From Burkholderiales bacterium (GTDB lineage: Bacteria > Pseudomonadota > Gammaproteobacteria > Burkholderiales > Burkholderiaceae_C): 16,234 nt of DNA. The number at the start of each line of letters is the position of its first letter. Within the stretch, counting starts at the first letter, position 1. This document shows positions 1 through 6,660 of the stretch, one piece after another. The translations under genes were made by a program, and so were the position numbers. Below the pieces are notes generated by a model. The model made no database searches and was not told where the DNA came from. It worked only from the letters and a program-made list of their open reading frames with translations. The stretch is taken from the NCBI GenBank assembly GCA_947448105.1, contig CANFNE010000023.1:1-16234 (forward strand). The letters run 5' to 3'.

Positions 1-72
1 AAGCCGACGCCCAAAGGGGCCGAAGTCGCGCACCGTCAACACGCCGGGCGCAGAAATTTGGGTTTCTTGCAT
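1..72 (-). CDS. Unidentified protein, N-terminal 24 codons only
   Basis: This is the 5' end of a minus-strand gene that runs off the left edge. The ATG at 72 is preceded by a good ribosome binding site (AAGGA about 7 bases upstream). The visible protein begins MQETQISAPGVLTVRDFG and has no stop in the 24 codons. It shows no signal peptide or membrane segment, and I do not recognise the family from so little. It follows the TRAP binding protein on the same strand at a gap of about 112 bp that contains a hairpin, so it may belong to the same catabolic/uptake operon. The first residues do not suggest a hydrophobic TRAP membrane subunit. Confidence refers to there being a gene, not to its function. 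Confidence 0.6.
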   Translation of the reverse strand, partial: MQETQISAPGVLTVRDFGPFGRRL

Positions 73-143
73 GGAAATTCCTTGGTGCATCGCCGCCCGC
101 CCAGACCAGTGCGGCGCGCACCATCATGAAATTGAATAGCCAA

Positions 144-173
144 GGCTTTGGTGCGGCACGCCGCCCCAAAGCC
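144..173 (-). repeat. Strong intergenic hairpin after the TRAP binding-protein gene
   Basis: The arms GGCTTTGG (144-151) and CCAAAGCC (166-173) pair perfectly. They continue, after one mismatch, into GCGG/CCGC around the four-base loop CACG. No T tract follows on either strand, so this is not a textbook intrinsic terminator. It starts about 10 bp beyond the stop codon of the binding-protein gene. Hairpins there often protect the upstream message from 3' decay or reduce read-through, so that binding protein is made in excess over the next gene. That role is inferred. Confidence 0.6.
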
Positions 174-184
174 CCGGCGCTAAA

Positions 185-1207
185 TTACTTGTCGCTGTTT
201 TTGGCGATCAAAGCGCGTGCGCTGTCCAGCAACTGCTTGCCATTTGCGCCCTTGGCGCTTACGTCCGCCACCCAGGCATCGGTCACCGTTTGGCCGACCT
301 TCTTCCAGCTCTCCAGCTCGGATTTCGGAATCACATTGGTGGTGTTCTTGGTGGTGAGTTTTTTGCCTTCCACGTCCGCCGCCAAAAAGGCTTTGCCTGC
401 AATGCCTGAGAGCGCCTTGCCGCTGTTGGCGTCGATCACCTTTTTCAGGTCTGCGGGCAGGCTGTCGTACTTAGCCTTGTTCATGGCCAGCACAAACACC
501 GACGTGTAAATCGCAGGCTCCACCGGATCGGTCTCGGAGTGGAACTTCACCAATTCCTGGATCTTGACGGCCGGCACTACTTCGTAGGGCACCAAGGCAC
601 CGTCGATCACCGACTTGGCCAAGGCCTCGCTCACCTGCGGCACAGGCATGGCCACGGGCGTGGCGCCCAGGGCGGCGAGCATTTTGTTGGTCTGGCGCGT
701 GGGGGCACGGACTTTCATGTCTTTCAAGTCGGCCATCACCTTGATCGGCTTGTTGACCATGTGGAACACGCCGTCGCCGTGCACATGGAAGGCCAGCGGA
801 TGAATGTCCTTGAACTCAGCCATGTCATTGAGCTGCACATAGTCCCACACCGCCTTACTGGTGGCCTCGGGGCTTTGCATCATGAAAGGCAGCTCGAACA
901 CTTCCACCAAGGGAAAGCGCCCCGCTGAATAACCCAAGAGTGTCCACGTCACATCCACCACGCCGTCCTTGACCTGGTCAAAGAGCTGGGGCGGCGTACC
1001 ACCGAGCTGCATGGACGGGTAGATCTGGCATTTCATCTTGTCACCCGACTCCTGGGCAATGCGGTCACACCAGGGCTTGATGAACATGGTTTGCGCGGCC
1101 GACCCGGCGGGCAAAAAGTGGTGCAACTTCAGCGTCACGGTTTGCGCCGAAGCGGCCAAGGCGCAGGCCAGCACGGGCAGCGCCAGCAGAGTTTTCAAAG
1201 CTTTCAT
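185..1207 (-). CDS. TRAP transporter periplasmic solute-binding protein, DctP family
   Basis: The 340-residue product is the extracytoplasmic receptor of a tripartite ATP-independent periplasmic (TRAP) transporter, which delivers an organic acid to a DctQ/DctM-type membrane pair. A Sec signal peptide is clear: Lys at 2 and 5, a hydrophobic core at about 6-19, and an Ala-Ser-Ala cleavage site before Gln22. The mature start VTLKLHHFLPAGS and the block DMKVRAPTRQTNKMLAALGA (about 163-182), which carries the arginine expected to hold a substrate carboxylate (Arg167), are family hallmarks. Length is normal. The start ATG has AGGAGA 8 bases upstream. It lies 36 bp after the GalD-like gene on the same strand, so the substrate may be an aromatic or tricarboxylic acid linked to that pathway. 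No TRAP membrane subunit is seen in the window. The substrate is inferred; the family is secure. Confidence 0.92.
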   Translation of the reverse strand: MKALKTLLALPVLACALAASAQTVTLKLHHFLPAGSAAQTMFIKPWCDRIAQESGDKMKCQIYPSMQLGGTPPQLFDQVKDGVVDVTWTLLGYSAGRFPLVEVFELPFMMQSPEATSKAVWDYVQLNDMAEFKDIHPLAFHVHGDGVFHMVNKPIKVMADLKDMKVRAPTRQTNKMLAALGATPVAMPVPQVSEALAKSVIDGALVPYEVVPAVKIQELVKFHSETDPVEPAIYTSVFVLAMNKAKYDSLPADLKKVIDANSGKALSGIAGKAFLAADVEGKKLTTKNTTNVIPKSELESWKKVGQTVTDAWVADVSAKGANGKQLLDSARALIAKNSDK

Positions 1208-1243
1208 TCTTGTGTCTCCTGTAATAAAAATCTTATTTCGCTA

Positions 1244-2374
1244 TCACTTAATACCGCCCCACACCGATGTGGGCACGAACACTTCTCCGCGCATGAGCAA
1301 GCGCGCGGTGCGCAGCAATGCGGCGCGGGTCACATTGTGTGGCTTGGCGGGATCCAGGCCCAGCGCCACGCTGAATTCTCCGGTGGGATGCTCCACCGAC
1401 ACGGTTTGCTCCAGCCCGTGGTCGGGCATCACCGCCACGCCCTCGCACACAGAGCCCGGCATCACGCAGGCTGTGCCTACGGTCACCGCCGCCAGCACGC
1501 CAATGGCGTCGTGGCAGACATGGGGAATAAAGCTGCGCGTGCTCAAGGTGCCGCCCGCGCGCGGCGGCGCGATCAGGGTCATTTTGGGATAGTTCTTTTT
1601 GGACACATCGCCCAAGCCCATCAGCACCGAGACTTGCAAGCGCAGCGCCTCAATCCGGGCCTTGAGCGCCACATCCGCATTGAGCGCAGCCACGTCTTCG
1701 TAGCCACTGCACCCCACGTCAGCCGCCCTGAAAATCACCAGCGGCATGCCGTTGTCAATGCAGGTCACATCCAAGGCAAAGGACTCCATGCCCGGGGCGT
1801 TCACCGTCACGCGGTCTTTGACACGGCTCGTGGGCAGCAAGCCGTCGCAGACCGAGCCCGCCGTGTCCAAAAAATTGATGGTCACCGGTGCAGACGTGCC
1901 AGGCGCGCCGTCAATGCGCGCGCTGCCTTCGTACTGCACCACGCCGCCCCGGGTGTCTACCGTGATGTCGCACTGCATGCCGGTGTTGCGCGTGAGCACG
2001 CGCAAGGTGGTGGCATCACCCTGGGGCTGCACCATGCCGGTCTCCAGCGCAAAAGGCAGCACGGCGGCCAGCATATTTCCGCAGTTGGGTGTGGTGTCCA
2101 CCGTGTCTTTGCCGGGCTGGATTTGCGCAAACAAAAAGTCCAGGTCCACCCCAGGCACCGCGCTGAGGCTGACGATGCCGACCTTGCTGGTCAGCGGGTG
2201 GGCGCCGCCGATGCCGTCAATCTGCCGCGCGTCGGGCGAGCCCAGGGCCGCCAGCAGCACGCGGTCGCGCGTGGCCACATCCTGGGGCAAATCGGCCGCA
2301 TTAAAGAATGGCCCCTTGGAGGTGCCGCCGCGCATCAGCAAGCAAGGAATCGCGGTTTGGGAGGCTGTGGGCAT
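1244..2374 (-). CDS. galD: 4-oxalomesaconate tautomerase (GalD/PrpF family)
   Basis: The 376-residue cytoplasmic protein has the diaminopimelate-epimerase-like fold of the PrpF family. GalD interconverts keto and enol forms of 4-oxalomesaconate in gallate and protocatechuate 4,5-cleavage; LigU in the same family shifts its double bond. Visible hallmarks are PCLLMRGGTSKG (10-21), GSPDARQIDGIGG (45-57), LTSKV with Lys64, PNCGN with Cys98, TCIDNGMP, and NTRSFIPH-like TRSFIPHVCH. Lys64 and Cys98 fit the catalytic Lys/Cys pair I recall for LigU (Lys66/Cys100). The open frame extends far upstream, but ATG 2374 places PCLLMRGG at the family's usual distance from the start; no convincing Shine-Dalgarno precedes it. 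Another ATG 33 bases upstream is the alternative. It is divergent from a LysR gene and followed by a TRAP receptor gene. A general PrpF-type isomerase acting on 2-methylaconitate is less likely, given the close match to GalD motifs. Confidence 0.85.
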   Translation of the reverse strand: MPTASQTAIPCLLMRGGTSKGPFFNAADLPQDVATRDRVLLAALGSPDARQIDGIGGAHPLTSKVGIVSLSAVPGVDLDFLFAQIQPGKDTVDTTPNCGNMLAAVLPFALETGMVQPQGDATTLRVLTRNTGMQCDITVDTRGGVVQYEGSARIDGAPGTSAPVTINFLDTAGSVCDGLLPTSRVKDRVTVNAPGMESFALDVTCIDNGMPLVIFRAADVGCSGYEDVAALNADVALKARIEALRLQVSVLMGLGDVSKKNYPKMTLIAPPRAGGTLSTRSFIPHVCHDAIGVLAAVTVGTACVMPGSVCEGVAVMPDHGLEQTVSVEHPTGEFSVALGLDPAKPHNVTRAALLRTARLLMRGEVFVPTSVWGGIK

Positions 2375-2445
2375 GAAAGCAAAGGGCGGCAAGTGGAGTG
2401 GGCGCATTTTGCTAGGCAAAGGCCTGCGCCATAAGCCCACAGACC

Positions 2446-2460
2446 ATCTATCAGATAGAT
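2446..2460. promoter_or_regulatory. Perfect palindrome, candidate LysR-regulator operator
   Basis: ATCTATCAGATAGAT is a perfect inverted repeat with 7-base arms around one central base. It fits the T-N11-A form of LysR-type regulator boxes. It lies in the 142-bp gap between the divergent galD-like and lysR genes, five bases upstream of a candidate -35 for lysR. This is the expected position for a site used both for autoregulation and for activation of the divergent operon. The function is inferred from sequence form and place. Confidence 0.65.
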
Positions 2461-2465
2461 AAAAA

Positions 2466-2493
2466 TTGCATAACTCGGCAGGCGTCATGTAAA
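2466..2493 (+). promoter_or_regulatory. Candidate promoter of the LysR-type regulator gene
   Basis: TTGCAT (2466-2471) and TGTAAA (2488-2493) are separated by 16 bp, a fair sigma-70 arrangement ending 23 bp before the lysR ATG. The palindrome at 2446-2460 lies directly upstream. The -10 match is only moderate, so this is a candidate. Confidence 0.4.
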
Positions 2494-2516
2494 AATCGCA
2501 AAAACAAGGCCCGACT

Positions 2517-3425
2517 ATGGATCTCAAGCAACTCGAATACTTTGTGCGCGTAGCCGAACTCGGCAGCTTTACGCGTGCCGCTGCCGCGCTGAACACCAGC
2601 CAGCCCATGCTCAGCCGCCAGGTGCGCTTGCTGGAAGTCGGGCTGCACCAGACCCTGCTCACGCGCAACGGCCGGGGCGCCGCGCCCACCGAGGCCGGAC
2701 AACTGCTGCTCGAACACGGCCGGGGCATCCTGCACCAAGTAGCGCGCGCGAAAGAGGATTTGGCACGGGTGCGCGGCGGCTTGGCCGGGCGCGTGGCACT
2801 GGGCCTGCCGCCCAGCGTGGCGCGGGTGCTGACCGTGCCTTTGACGCGGGCCTTTCGCCTGCAATTGCCACAAGCCCAGTTGTCCATCAGCGAAGGCCTG
2901 TCCACCGCCATGCAAGACGGCCTGACCACCGGGCGCCTGGACATTGCGGTGCTTTACAACACCAGCTCGGTGCCCGGCCTGGAGGTGACTCCACTGACGC
3001 GCGAAGAACTGCTCTTGGTGCAAGCCAGGCCTCCCGGCCTGCAAAAAGAACCGCCGCCCGGGCCCATCGCCCTGCAAGAAATCGCCGCCCTGCCCCTGGT
3101 CATCCCCAGCCGCCCCAACGCGATTCGCATGTTTGTGGAGTCGGAGATGGCGGCGCTGAGTTGCCGCCCCCATATTGGCCTGGAAATTGACGGCATCTCT
3201 GCCATTTTGGATCTGGTAGACGACGGCGCCGGTTGCGCCATCCTGTCGCGCAATGCGGTGGCACGCTCGACGCGGCCCAGCGCTTTTTCCATGCGGCCTA
3301 TTGTGGTTGGCGCCCTGCCGCTGCGCATCGGTTTGAGCCTGGCGCTCAGCGCGTCGCGCCCCACCACCCTGACGCAGCAGGCCACCTTGGCGCTGCTCCA
3401 GACAACCGCACTGGCATTGCTCTAA
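2517..3425 (+). CDS. LysR-family transcriptional regulator, probable regulator of the divergent galD-TRAP operon
   Basis: The 302-residue protein has the standard LysR layout: an N-terminal winged helix-turn-helix (about residues 1-60, MDLKQLEYFVRVAELGSFTR then AAAALNTSQPMLSRQVRLLE), a linker helix, and a LysR_substrate effector domain from about residue 90. The wing segment LLTRNGRGAAPTEAGQLLLEHGR resembles the Nac/CynR-like branch. It is divergent from the GalD-like gene with a palindromic operator candidate between them, the classic layout of a local activator. In pseudomonads the gallate genes are controlled by a LysR protein (GalR), which suits this context, but I cannot call orthology from sequence alone. 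The inducer is unknown; an aromatic acid or pathway intermediate is a reasonable inference. It is convergent with the next gene, leaving 28 bp between stops with no clear terminator. Confidence 0.9.
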   Translation: MDLKQLEYFVRVAELGSFTRAAAALNTSQPMLSRQVRLLEVGLHQTLLTRNGRGAAPTEAGQLLLEHGRGILHQVARAKEDLARVRGGLAGRVALGLPPSVARVLTVPLTRAFRLQLPQAQLSISEGLSTAMQDGLTTGRLDIAVLYNTSSVPGLEVTPLTREELLLVQARPPGLQKEPPPGPIALQEIAALPLVIPSRPNAIRMFVESEMAALSCRPHIGLEIDGISAILDLVDDGAGCAILSRNAVARSTRPSAFSMRPIVVGALPLRIGLSLALSASRPTTLTQQATLALLQTTALALL

Positions 3426-3453
3426 GACAACAGGCCGGGGCGGGTCGAAACAA

Positions 3454-4452
3454 TCAAGCTGCGGCGATAGCCCCAGGGTTGAGCGGCGTCACAGCCCGCC
3501 CATGAAGCAAATAACCCACCAGGTTGTCCACGGCCAGATCGGCCATGGCGCGGCGCGTGCCCTCGGTGGCGCTGGCAATATGGGGCGTGAGCACCACGTT
3601 GGGCACCGTCAGCAAGTCCGGGTGGACACTGGGTTCGCCCTCAAACACGTCCAGCCCGGCCGCCGCAATCACCCGGTTTTTGAGGGCTTGCGCCAGCGCA
3701 GCGTCGTCCACAATGCCGCCGCGCGCAATGTTGATCAGCGTGGCAGTGGGCTTCATCATGGCCAGCTCGGGTGCGCCAATGCTGTGGTGCGAGGCGGCGC
3801 TGTAGGGCACCACCAAGACCAAGTGGTCCGCCGTCGCAAGCAACTCTTGTTTGCTCACATACCGCGCCTTGCATTCCTGCTCCAGCGCGGCACTCAGAGG
3901 GGAGCGGTTGTGGTAGATCACTTGCATGCCAAAGCCCAAAGCACCCCGGCGGGCAATCGCCTGCCCAATGCGGCCCATGCCCAAGATTCCAAGGGTGCTG
4001 CCGTGCACTTCGGCGCCCGAGAACATGTCGTAGCTCCAGCGCGTCCAATGGCCCGCGCGCAGGAAGTGCTCGCTCTCGGTCACCCGGCGCGCCGTGGCCA
4101 TCAGCAGCGCAAAGCCAAAGTCCGCCGTGGTCTCGGTCAGCACGTCCGGGGCGTTGGTGCCCACAACGCCCGCCGCCGTCATGGCTTCGAGGTCAAAGTT
4201 GTTGTAGCCCACCGTCATGTTGGCGCAAATTTTCAACTCCGGGCATTGCGCCAGCAGGGCGGCATCTATTCGCTCGACTCCAGTGGTAAACACCCCCACC
4301 TTGCCCTGGAGCCGTCGCAGCAGCTCGCTACGGTCCCAAAGATCATCCGCCGGATTGGCTTCGACCTCAAAGTGGGCGGATAGGCGCTCTAGAACCTGCG
4401 GAAAAATGGCGCGGGTAAGCAGAATGCGCGGTTTGCTGGATGCAGATGTCAT
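3454..4452 (-). CDS. D-2-hydroxyacid dehydrogenase (glyoxylate/hydroxypyruvate/2-ketogluconate reductase type)
   Basis: The 332-residue protein is an NAD(P)-dependent D-isomer-specific 2-hydroxyacid dehydrogenase, probably reducing small 2-oxoacids such as glyoxylate, hydroxypyruvate or 2-ketogluconate. The split catalytic domain surrounds a Rossmann domain with GILGMGRIG (155-163). The catalytic set is present: Arg244 in NIARGG, Glu273 in FEGEP and His291 in TPHIAS. The segment YHNRSP (180-185) after the second beta strand carries an arginine typical of enzymes that favour NADPH. Start ATG 4452 is chosen because PRILLTR follows at the usual place and AAGG lies about 7 bases upstream; the open frame extends further but overlaps the nitroreductase gene. 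It is last in the thioesterase-nitroreductase-dehydrogenase operon, 34 bp after its neighbour. GhrB-like is the nearest label, but the substrate is not settled. Confidence 0.9.
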   Translation of the reverse strand: MTSASSKPRILLTRAIFPQVLERLSAHFEVEANPADDLWDRSELLRRLQGKVGVFTTGVERIDAALLAQCPELKICANMTVGYNNFDLEAMTAAGVVGTNAPDVLTETTADFGFALLMATARRVTESEHFLRAGHWTRWSYDMFSGAEVHGSTLGILGMGRIGQAIARRGALGFGMQVIYHNRSPLSAALEQECKARYVSKQELLATADHLVLVVPYSAASHHSIGAPELAMMKPTATLINIARGGIVDDAALAQALKNRVIAAAGLDVFEGEPSVHPDLLTVPNVVLTPHIASATEGTRRAMADLAVDNLVGYLLHGRAVTPLNPGAIAAA

Positions 4453-4486
4453 CGGATGCCTTGTATTGTGTAAAGGGGCCAAGCCC

Positions 4487-5197
4487 TCATTCCAGCCAGG
4501 TGGTGAAGTCCTGCACCGGCACGCGCGGCGTGTGGAAGCGGTTGACGGGCGCCGATGCATCGGCATAGCCCAGGGCCATGCCGCAGACCAGCATCTCGTC
4601 CGGGCCCGCGCCGATGTGGGGCAGGATAATTTTGGCAAAGCCGTTCCAGGCCGCCTGCGGGCAAGTGGACAGGCCGTGGCCACGTGCCGCGACCATGATG
4701 CTTTGCATAAACATGCCGTAGTCCACCAGCGAACCCCGCCCCATCACCCGGTCCATGGTGAACATCAAGCCCACGGGCGCGTCAAAAAATCGGTAATTGC
4801 GCTGGTGCTGGGCGTGCATCTGGTCTTTGTCGCCCTTGCCAATGCCCAAGAGGCCGTAAAGGCCCCAGCCGTTTTCGCGACGGCGGTCAATATAGGGGCT
4901 GACCCACTTCTCGGGGTAGTAGTCGTACTCTTCCACATACTGCGCGCCCAAGGCCGGGTCGGCGCGCACCGCGTCATGGGCGGCGCACACCTTTGACACC
5001 AGGCTGTCGCGGCTTGCGCCCTTCAGCACGTAGACCTTCCAGGGTTGGGTATTGGTGCCCGAGGGCGACCGGCTGGCCACCTCCAGCAAATGCGCCAGCA
5101 CAGGCTGATCCACCGGCTGATCCGTAAAAGCGCGCACCGACATGCGCGAGGTGATTGCAGCATCCACAGGGTTGGTGTCGGTCAGGCCAGGGTTCAT
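4487..5197 (-). CDS. Nitroreductase-family FMN oxidoreductase
   Basis: The 236-residue cytoplasmic protein is an FMN-dependent NAD(P)H oxidoreductase of the nitroreductase family, which reduces nitroaromatics, quinones or flavins. The FMN phosphate-binding start is visible as ITSRMSVRAF (about 15-24), followed by ASRSPSGTNTQPW (41-53), and the GMALGYAD segment near the C-terminus is typical. An insert rich in Tyr and charged residues (about 85-125, around YDYYPEKWVSPY) marks the longer PnbA-like branch. Start ATG 5197 overlaps the TGA of the thioesterase gene in an ATGA junction, which implies translational coupling; the open frame upstream of this is a shadow of the thioesterase. The physiological substrate cannot be read from the sequence. 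Confidence 0.9.
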   Translation of the reverse strand: MNPGLTDTNPVDAAITSRMSVRAFTDQPVDQPVLAHLLEVASRSPSGTNTQPWKVYVLKGASRDSLVSKVCAAHDAVRADPALGAQYVEEYDYYPEKWVSPYIDRRRENGWGLYGLLGIGKGDKDQMHAQHQRNYRFFDAPVGLMFTMDRVMGRGSLVDYGMFMQSIMVAARGHGLSTCPQAAWNGFAKIILPHIGAGPDEMLVCGMALGYADASAPVNRFHTPRVPVQDFTTWLE

Positions 5198-5622
5198 AGC
5201 AAAGCATCCAATACTGAAACAAGTGTGGGTGAAAGTGGTGCGGGTTTGCGCGTCTGAGCGTCCACATACACATGGACAAAGTGGCCCTGCGCCGCTGCAG
5301 TATCGCCGCTGCCAAAAATGCCAAGTTCGTAGCGCACGCTCGACGTCCCCCGGTGCGCCACGCGCAAGCCCACGTCCACCGTCTGCGGGAACGACAGGGG
5401 CGCAAAATAATTGCAATGGGTTTCCACCACCAGCCCGATGTTTGCGCCATGCGCCACATCCAAAGCCCCGTGTTCGATCAGATACGCATTGACTGCCGTG
5501 TCAAACCAGCTGTAATAGACAACGTTGTTGACGTGGCCATAGGCGTCGTTGTCCATCCAGCGGGTAGAAATGGAGCGCCAGGCGCGGTAGGCGCTGCGCG
5601 CATCAGGACGGGGTTTGGACAT
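5194..5622 (-). CDS. Acyl-CoA thioesterase, hotdog-fold (4HBT/YbgC-FadM type)
   Basis: The 142-residue single hotdog domain is expected to hydrolyse acyl-CoA or aryl-CoA thioesters in the cytoplasm. The active-site motif DNDAYGHVNN (24-33) holds the family's aspartate (probably Asp26) ahead of the first helix, followed by the expected VVYYSWFDTA. The strand segment THCNYFAPLSFPQTVDVGLRV is also characteristic. It is the first gene of the three-gene minus-strand operon, and its stop overlaps the nitroreductase start by 4 bp. The upstream gap contains the divergent phasin promoter. No strong Shine-Dalgarno is seen before ATG 5622, but the motif position leaves little room for a later start. The acyl substrate is unknown. 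A role in acyl-CoA balance beside the phasin gene is possible but only suggested by proximity. Confidence 0.88.
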   Translation of the reverse strand: MSKPRPDARSAYRAWRSISTRWMDNDAYGHVNNVVYYSWFDTAVNAYLIEHGALDVAHGANIGLVVETHCNYFAPLSFPQTVDVGLRVAHRGTSSVRYELGIFGSGDTAAAQGHFVHVYVDAQTRKPAPLSPTLVSVLDALL

Positions 5623-5833
5623 ACGGGTAGGGGAAATTCGACGCTGGCAGCGTGTAGCACGGCCCGCCTATTGCCGACCTCGGAGCCGTGATTCTGCCAT
5701 TGCGGCGGCGCCAAACCGCTCCAGCGCCGTCCCAGTGGTAAGCACACAACACCGACACAGCGATCGACGCTCCCTCTGGAGGACCCAATTTGCGCCCTCT
5801 TTCCAATCAAAATTGAGAGCGGAAACAAAAAAA

Positions 5834-5848
5834 TGTTGCATTGCAACA
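5834..5848. promoter_or_regulatory. Palindromic operator upstream of the phasin promoter, probable PhaR site 1
   Basis: TGTTGCATTGCAACA is a perfect inverted repeat with 6-base arms and a 3-base centre, ending 8 bp before the -35 hexamer. Its TGC-N3-GCA core matches the TGC-rich type of site bound by PhaR, the repressor that controls phasin genes in PHA-accumulating bacteria. PhaR itself is not encoded here, so the assignment rests on form and position. Confidence 0.7.
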
Positions 5849-5856
5849 AAAAAGAC

Positions 5857-5884
5857 TTGTGCAGCGCATTTTCCTGCCTATAAT
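5857..5884 (+). promoter_or_regulatory. Sigma-70 promoter of the phasin gene
   Basis: TTGTGC (5857-5862) and a perfect TATAAT (5879-5884) are separated by 16 bp. Transcription would start near 5891, leaving a leader of about 80 bases before the phasin ATG. Palindromes lie just upstream of the -35 and on the predicted start site. Confidence 0.75.
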
Positions 5885-5890
5885 TCCCAC

Positions 5891-5909
5891 CATGCTGCAC
5901 TGCAACATG
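5891..5909. promoter_or_regulatory. Palindromic operator at the phasin start site, probable PhaR site 2
   Basis: CATGCTGCACTGCAACATG is a 19-bp inverted repeat with one mismatched pair and the same TGC-N3-GCA core as the upstream site. It covers the predicted transcription start, where a bound repressor would block initiation. Centre-to-centre distance to the first palindrome is about 59 bp. Confidence 0.7.
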
Positions 5910-5970
5910 ACCAAGCGGGCTTGGGTTTCGGAGCAGATGGTGTGTTTCATTTAACTTTAGGAGTATTGAT

Positions 5971-6516
5971 ATGTTGACCGTAGAACAAGTAATGGCCTCC
6001 CACAAATCCAACCTGGAAACCCTGTTTGGCCTGACCAGCAAAGCTTTCGAAGGCGTCGAGAAAATCGTCGAACTGAACCTGACTGCTTCCAAAGCCGCTT
6101 TGTCCGAGGCTTCGAGCCACGCACAAACCATGCTCAGCGTGAAAGACGCGCAAGAACTGATGGCCCTGCAATCCGGTTTGCTGCAGCCTTTGGCTGAAAA
6201 GACCGCTGCGTACAGCCGCCACCTGTACGACATCGCAACGGGCGCCGGCGCCGAGTTCACCAAGTCGGTGGAAGCCCAGGCTGCCGAAGCGCAGCAAAAA
6301 TTCGCCTCCTTGGTCGAGAGCGCAGCCAAGAACGCACCTGCCGGTTCGGAATCCGCCGTCGCCGTGATGAAGAGCGCCGTCTCTGCTGCGAATACCGCTT
6401 TGGAATCGGTTCAAAAAGCCGTCAAGCAAGCCACCGACGTGGCCGAAGCCAACTTCCAAGCAGTCGCCGCTACCGCGACCAACGCAACAAAGCAAGCCAC
6501 TGCAAAGAAGCGTTAA
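5971..6516 (+). CDS. phaP: Phasin, polyhydroxyalkanoate granule-associated protein
   Basis: The 181-residue protein coats PHA storage granules and controls their size and number. It is a Phasin_2-type protein: a helical, Ala/Lys/Glu-rich sequence without signal peptide, Cys or Trp, starting MLTVEQVMASHKSNLETLFG with the conserved aromatic/hydrophobic pattern LTSKAFEGVEKIVELNL. The remainder is amphipathic helix, with a low-complexity Ala/Thr/Lys tail of about 20 residues ending in KKR. The ATG has AGGAG 7 bases upstream. A clear promoter with two probable PhaR operators precedes it, and a strong terminator lies about 145 bp downstream, so it appears to be a single-gene unit. Such genes are usually repressed by PhaR until PHA granules titrate the repressor away. 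Length and composition fit the small phasins of Burkholderiales. Confidence 0.92.
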   Translation: MLTVEQVMASHKSNLETLFGLTSKAFEGVEKIVELNLTASKAALSEASSHAQTMLSVKDAQELMALQSGLLQPLAEKTAAYSRHLYDIATGAGAEFTKSVEAQAAEAQQKFASLVESAAKNAPAGSESAVAVMKSAVSAANTALESVQKAVKQATDVAEANFQAVAATATNATKQATAKKR

Positions 6517-6660
6517 TTTAGCGTCAGGTCTGCGTGCAATTTTTTTACTTGCACCAGAAAACCAAGGGAAAACCCTGAGATAATCAAGATTCGCGAAATG
6601 CTTCGCACCTCTTGTCTCCTCGGGTCCTTTCGAAACCTCTAGGTTCAGGGATCCCTTCAA
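6517..6660 (+). other. Phasin 3' untranslated region with small hairpins
   Basis: The 144 bases between the phasin stop and the terminator hold no convincing gene. Two small perfect hairpins are visible: AGGG/CCCT around AAAA (6565-6576) and GCGAA/TTCGC around ATGC (6593-6606). A GATAAT hexamer at 6579-6584 could be a -10, but the nearest -35-like TTGCAC is 24 bp upstream, too far. The simplest reading is a long phasin 3' UTR; an sRNA made or processed from it is possible. Confidence 0.4.

Noticed and set aside
1091..2434. Plus-strand open frame of 447 codons opposite the GalD-like gene
   Set aside because: It is rich in His, Arg, Gln and Gly with no motif, and runs exactly antisense to a gene with complete family signatures; this is the usual shadow of GC-rich coding DNA.
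2375..2944. 190-codon upstream extension of the GalD-like frame
   Set aside because: It overlaps the divergent lysR gene and its promoter region, and contains no GalD-like sequence; ATG 2374 gives the family-length protein.
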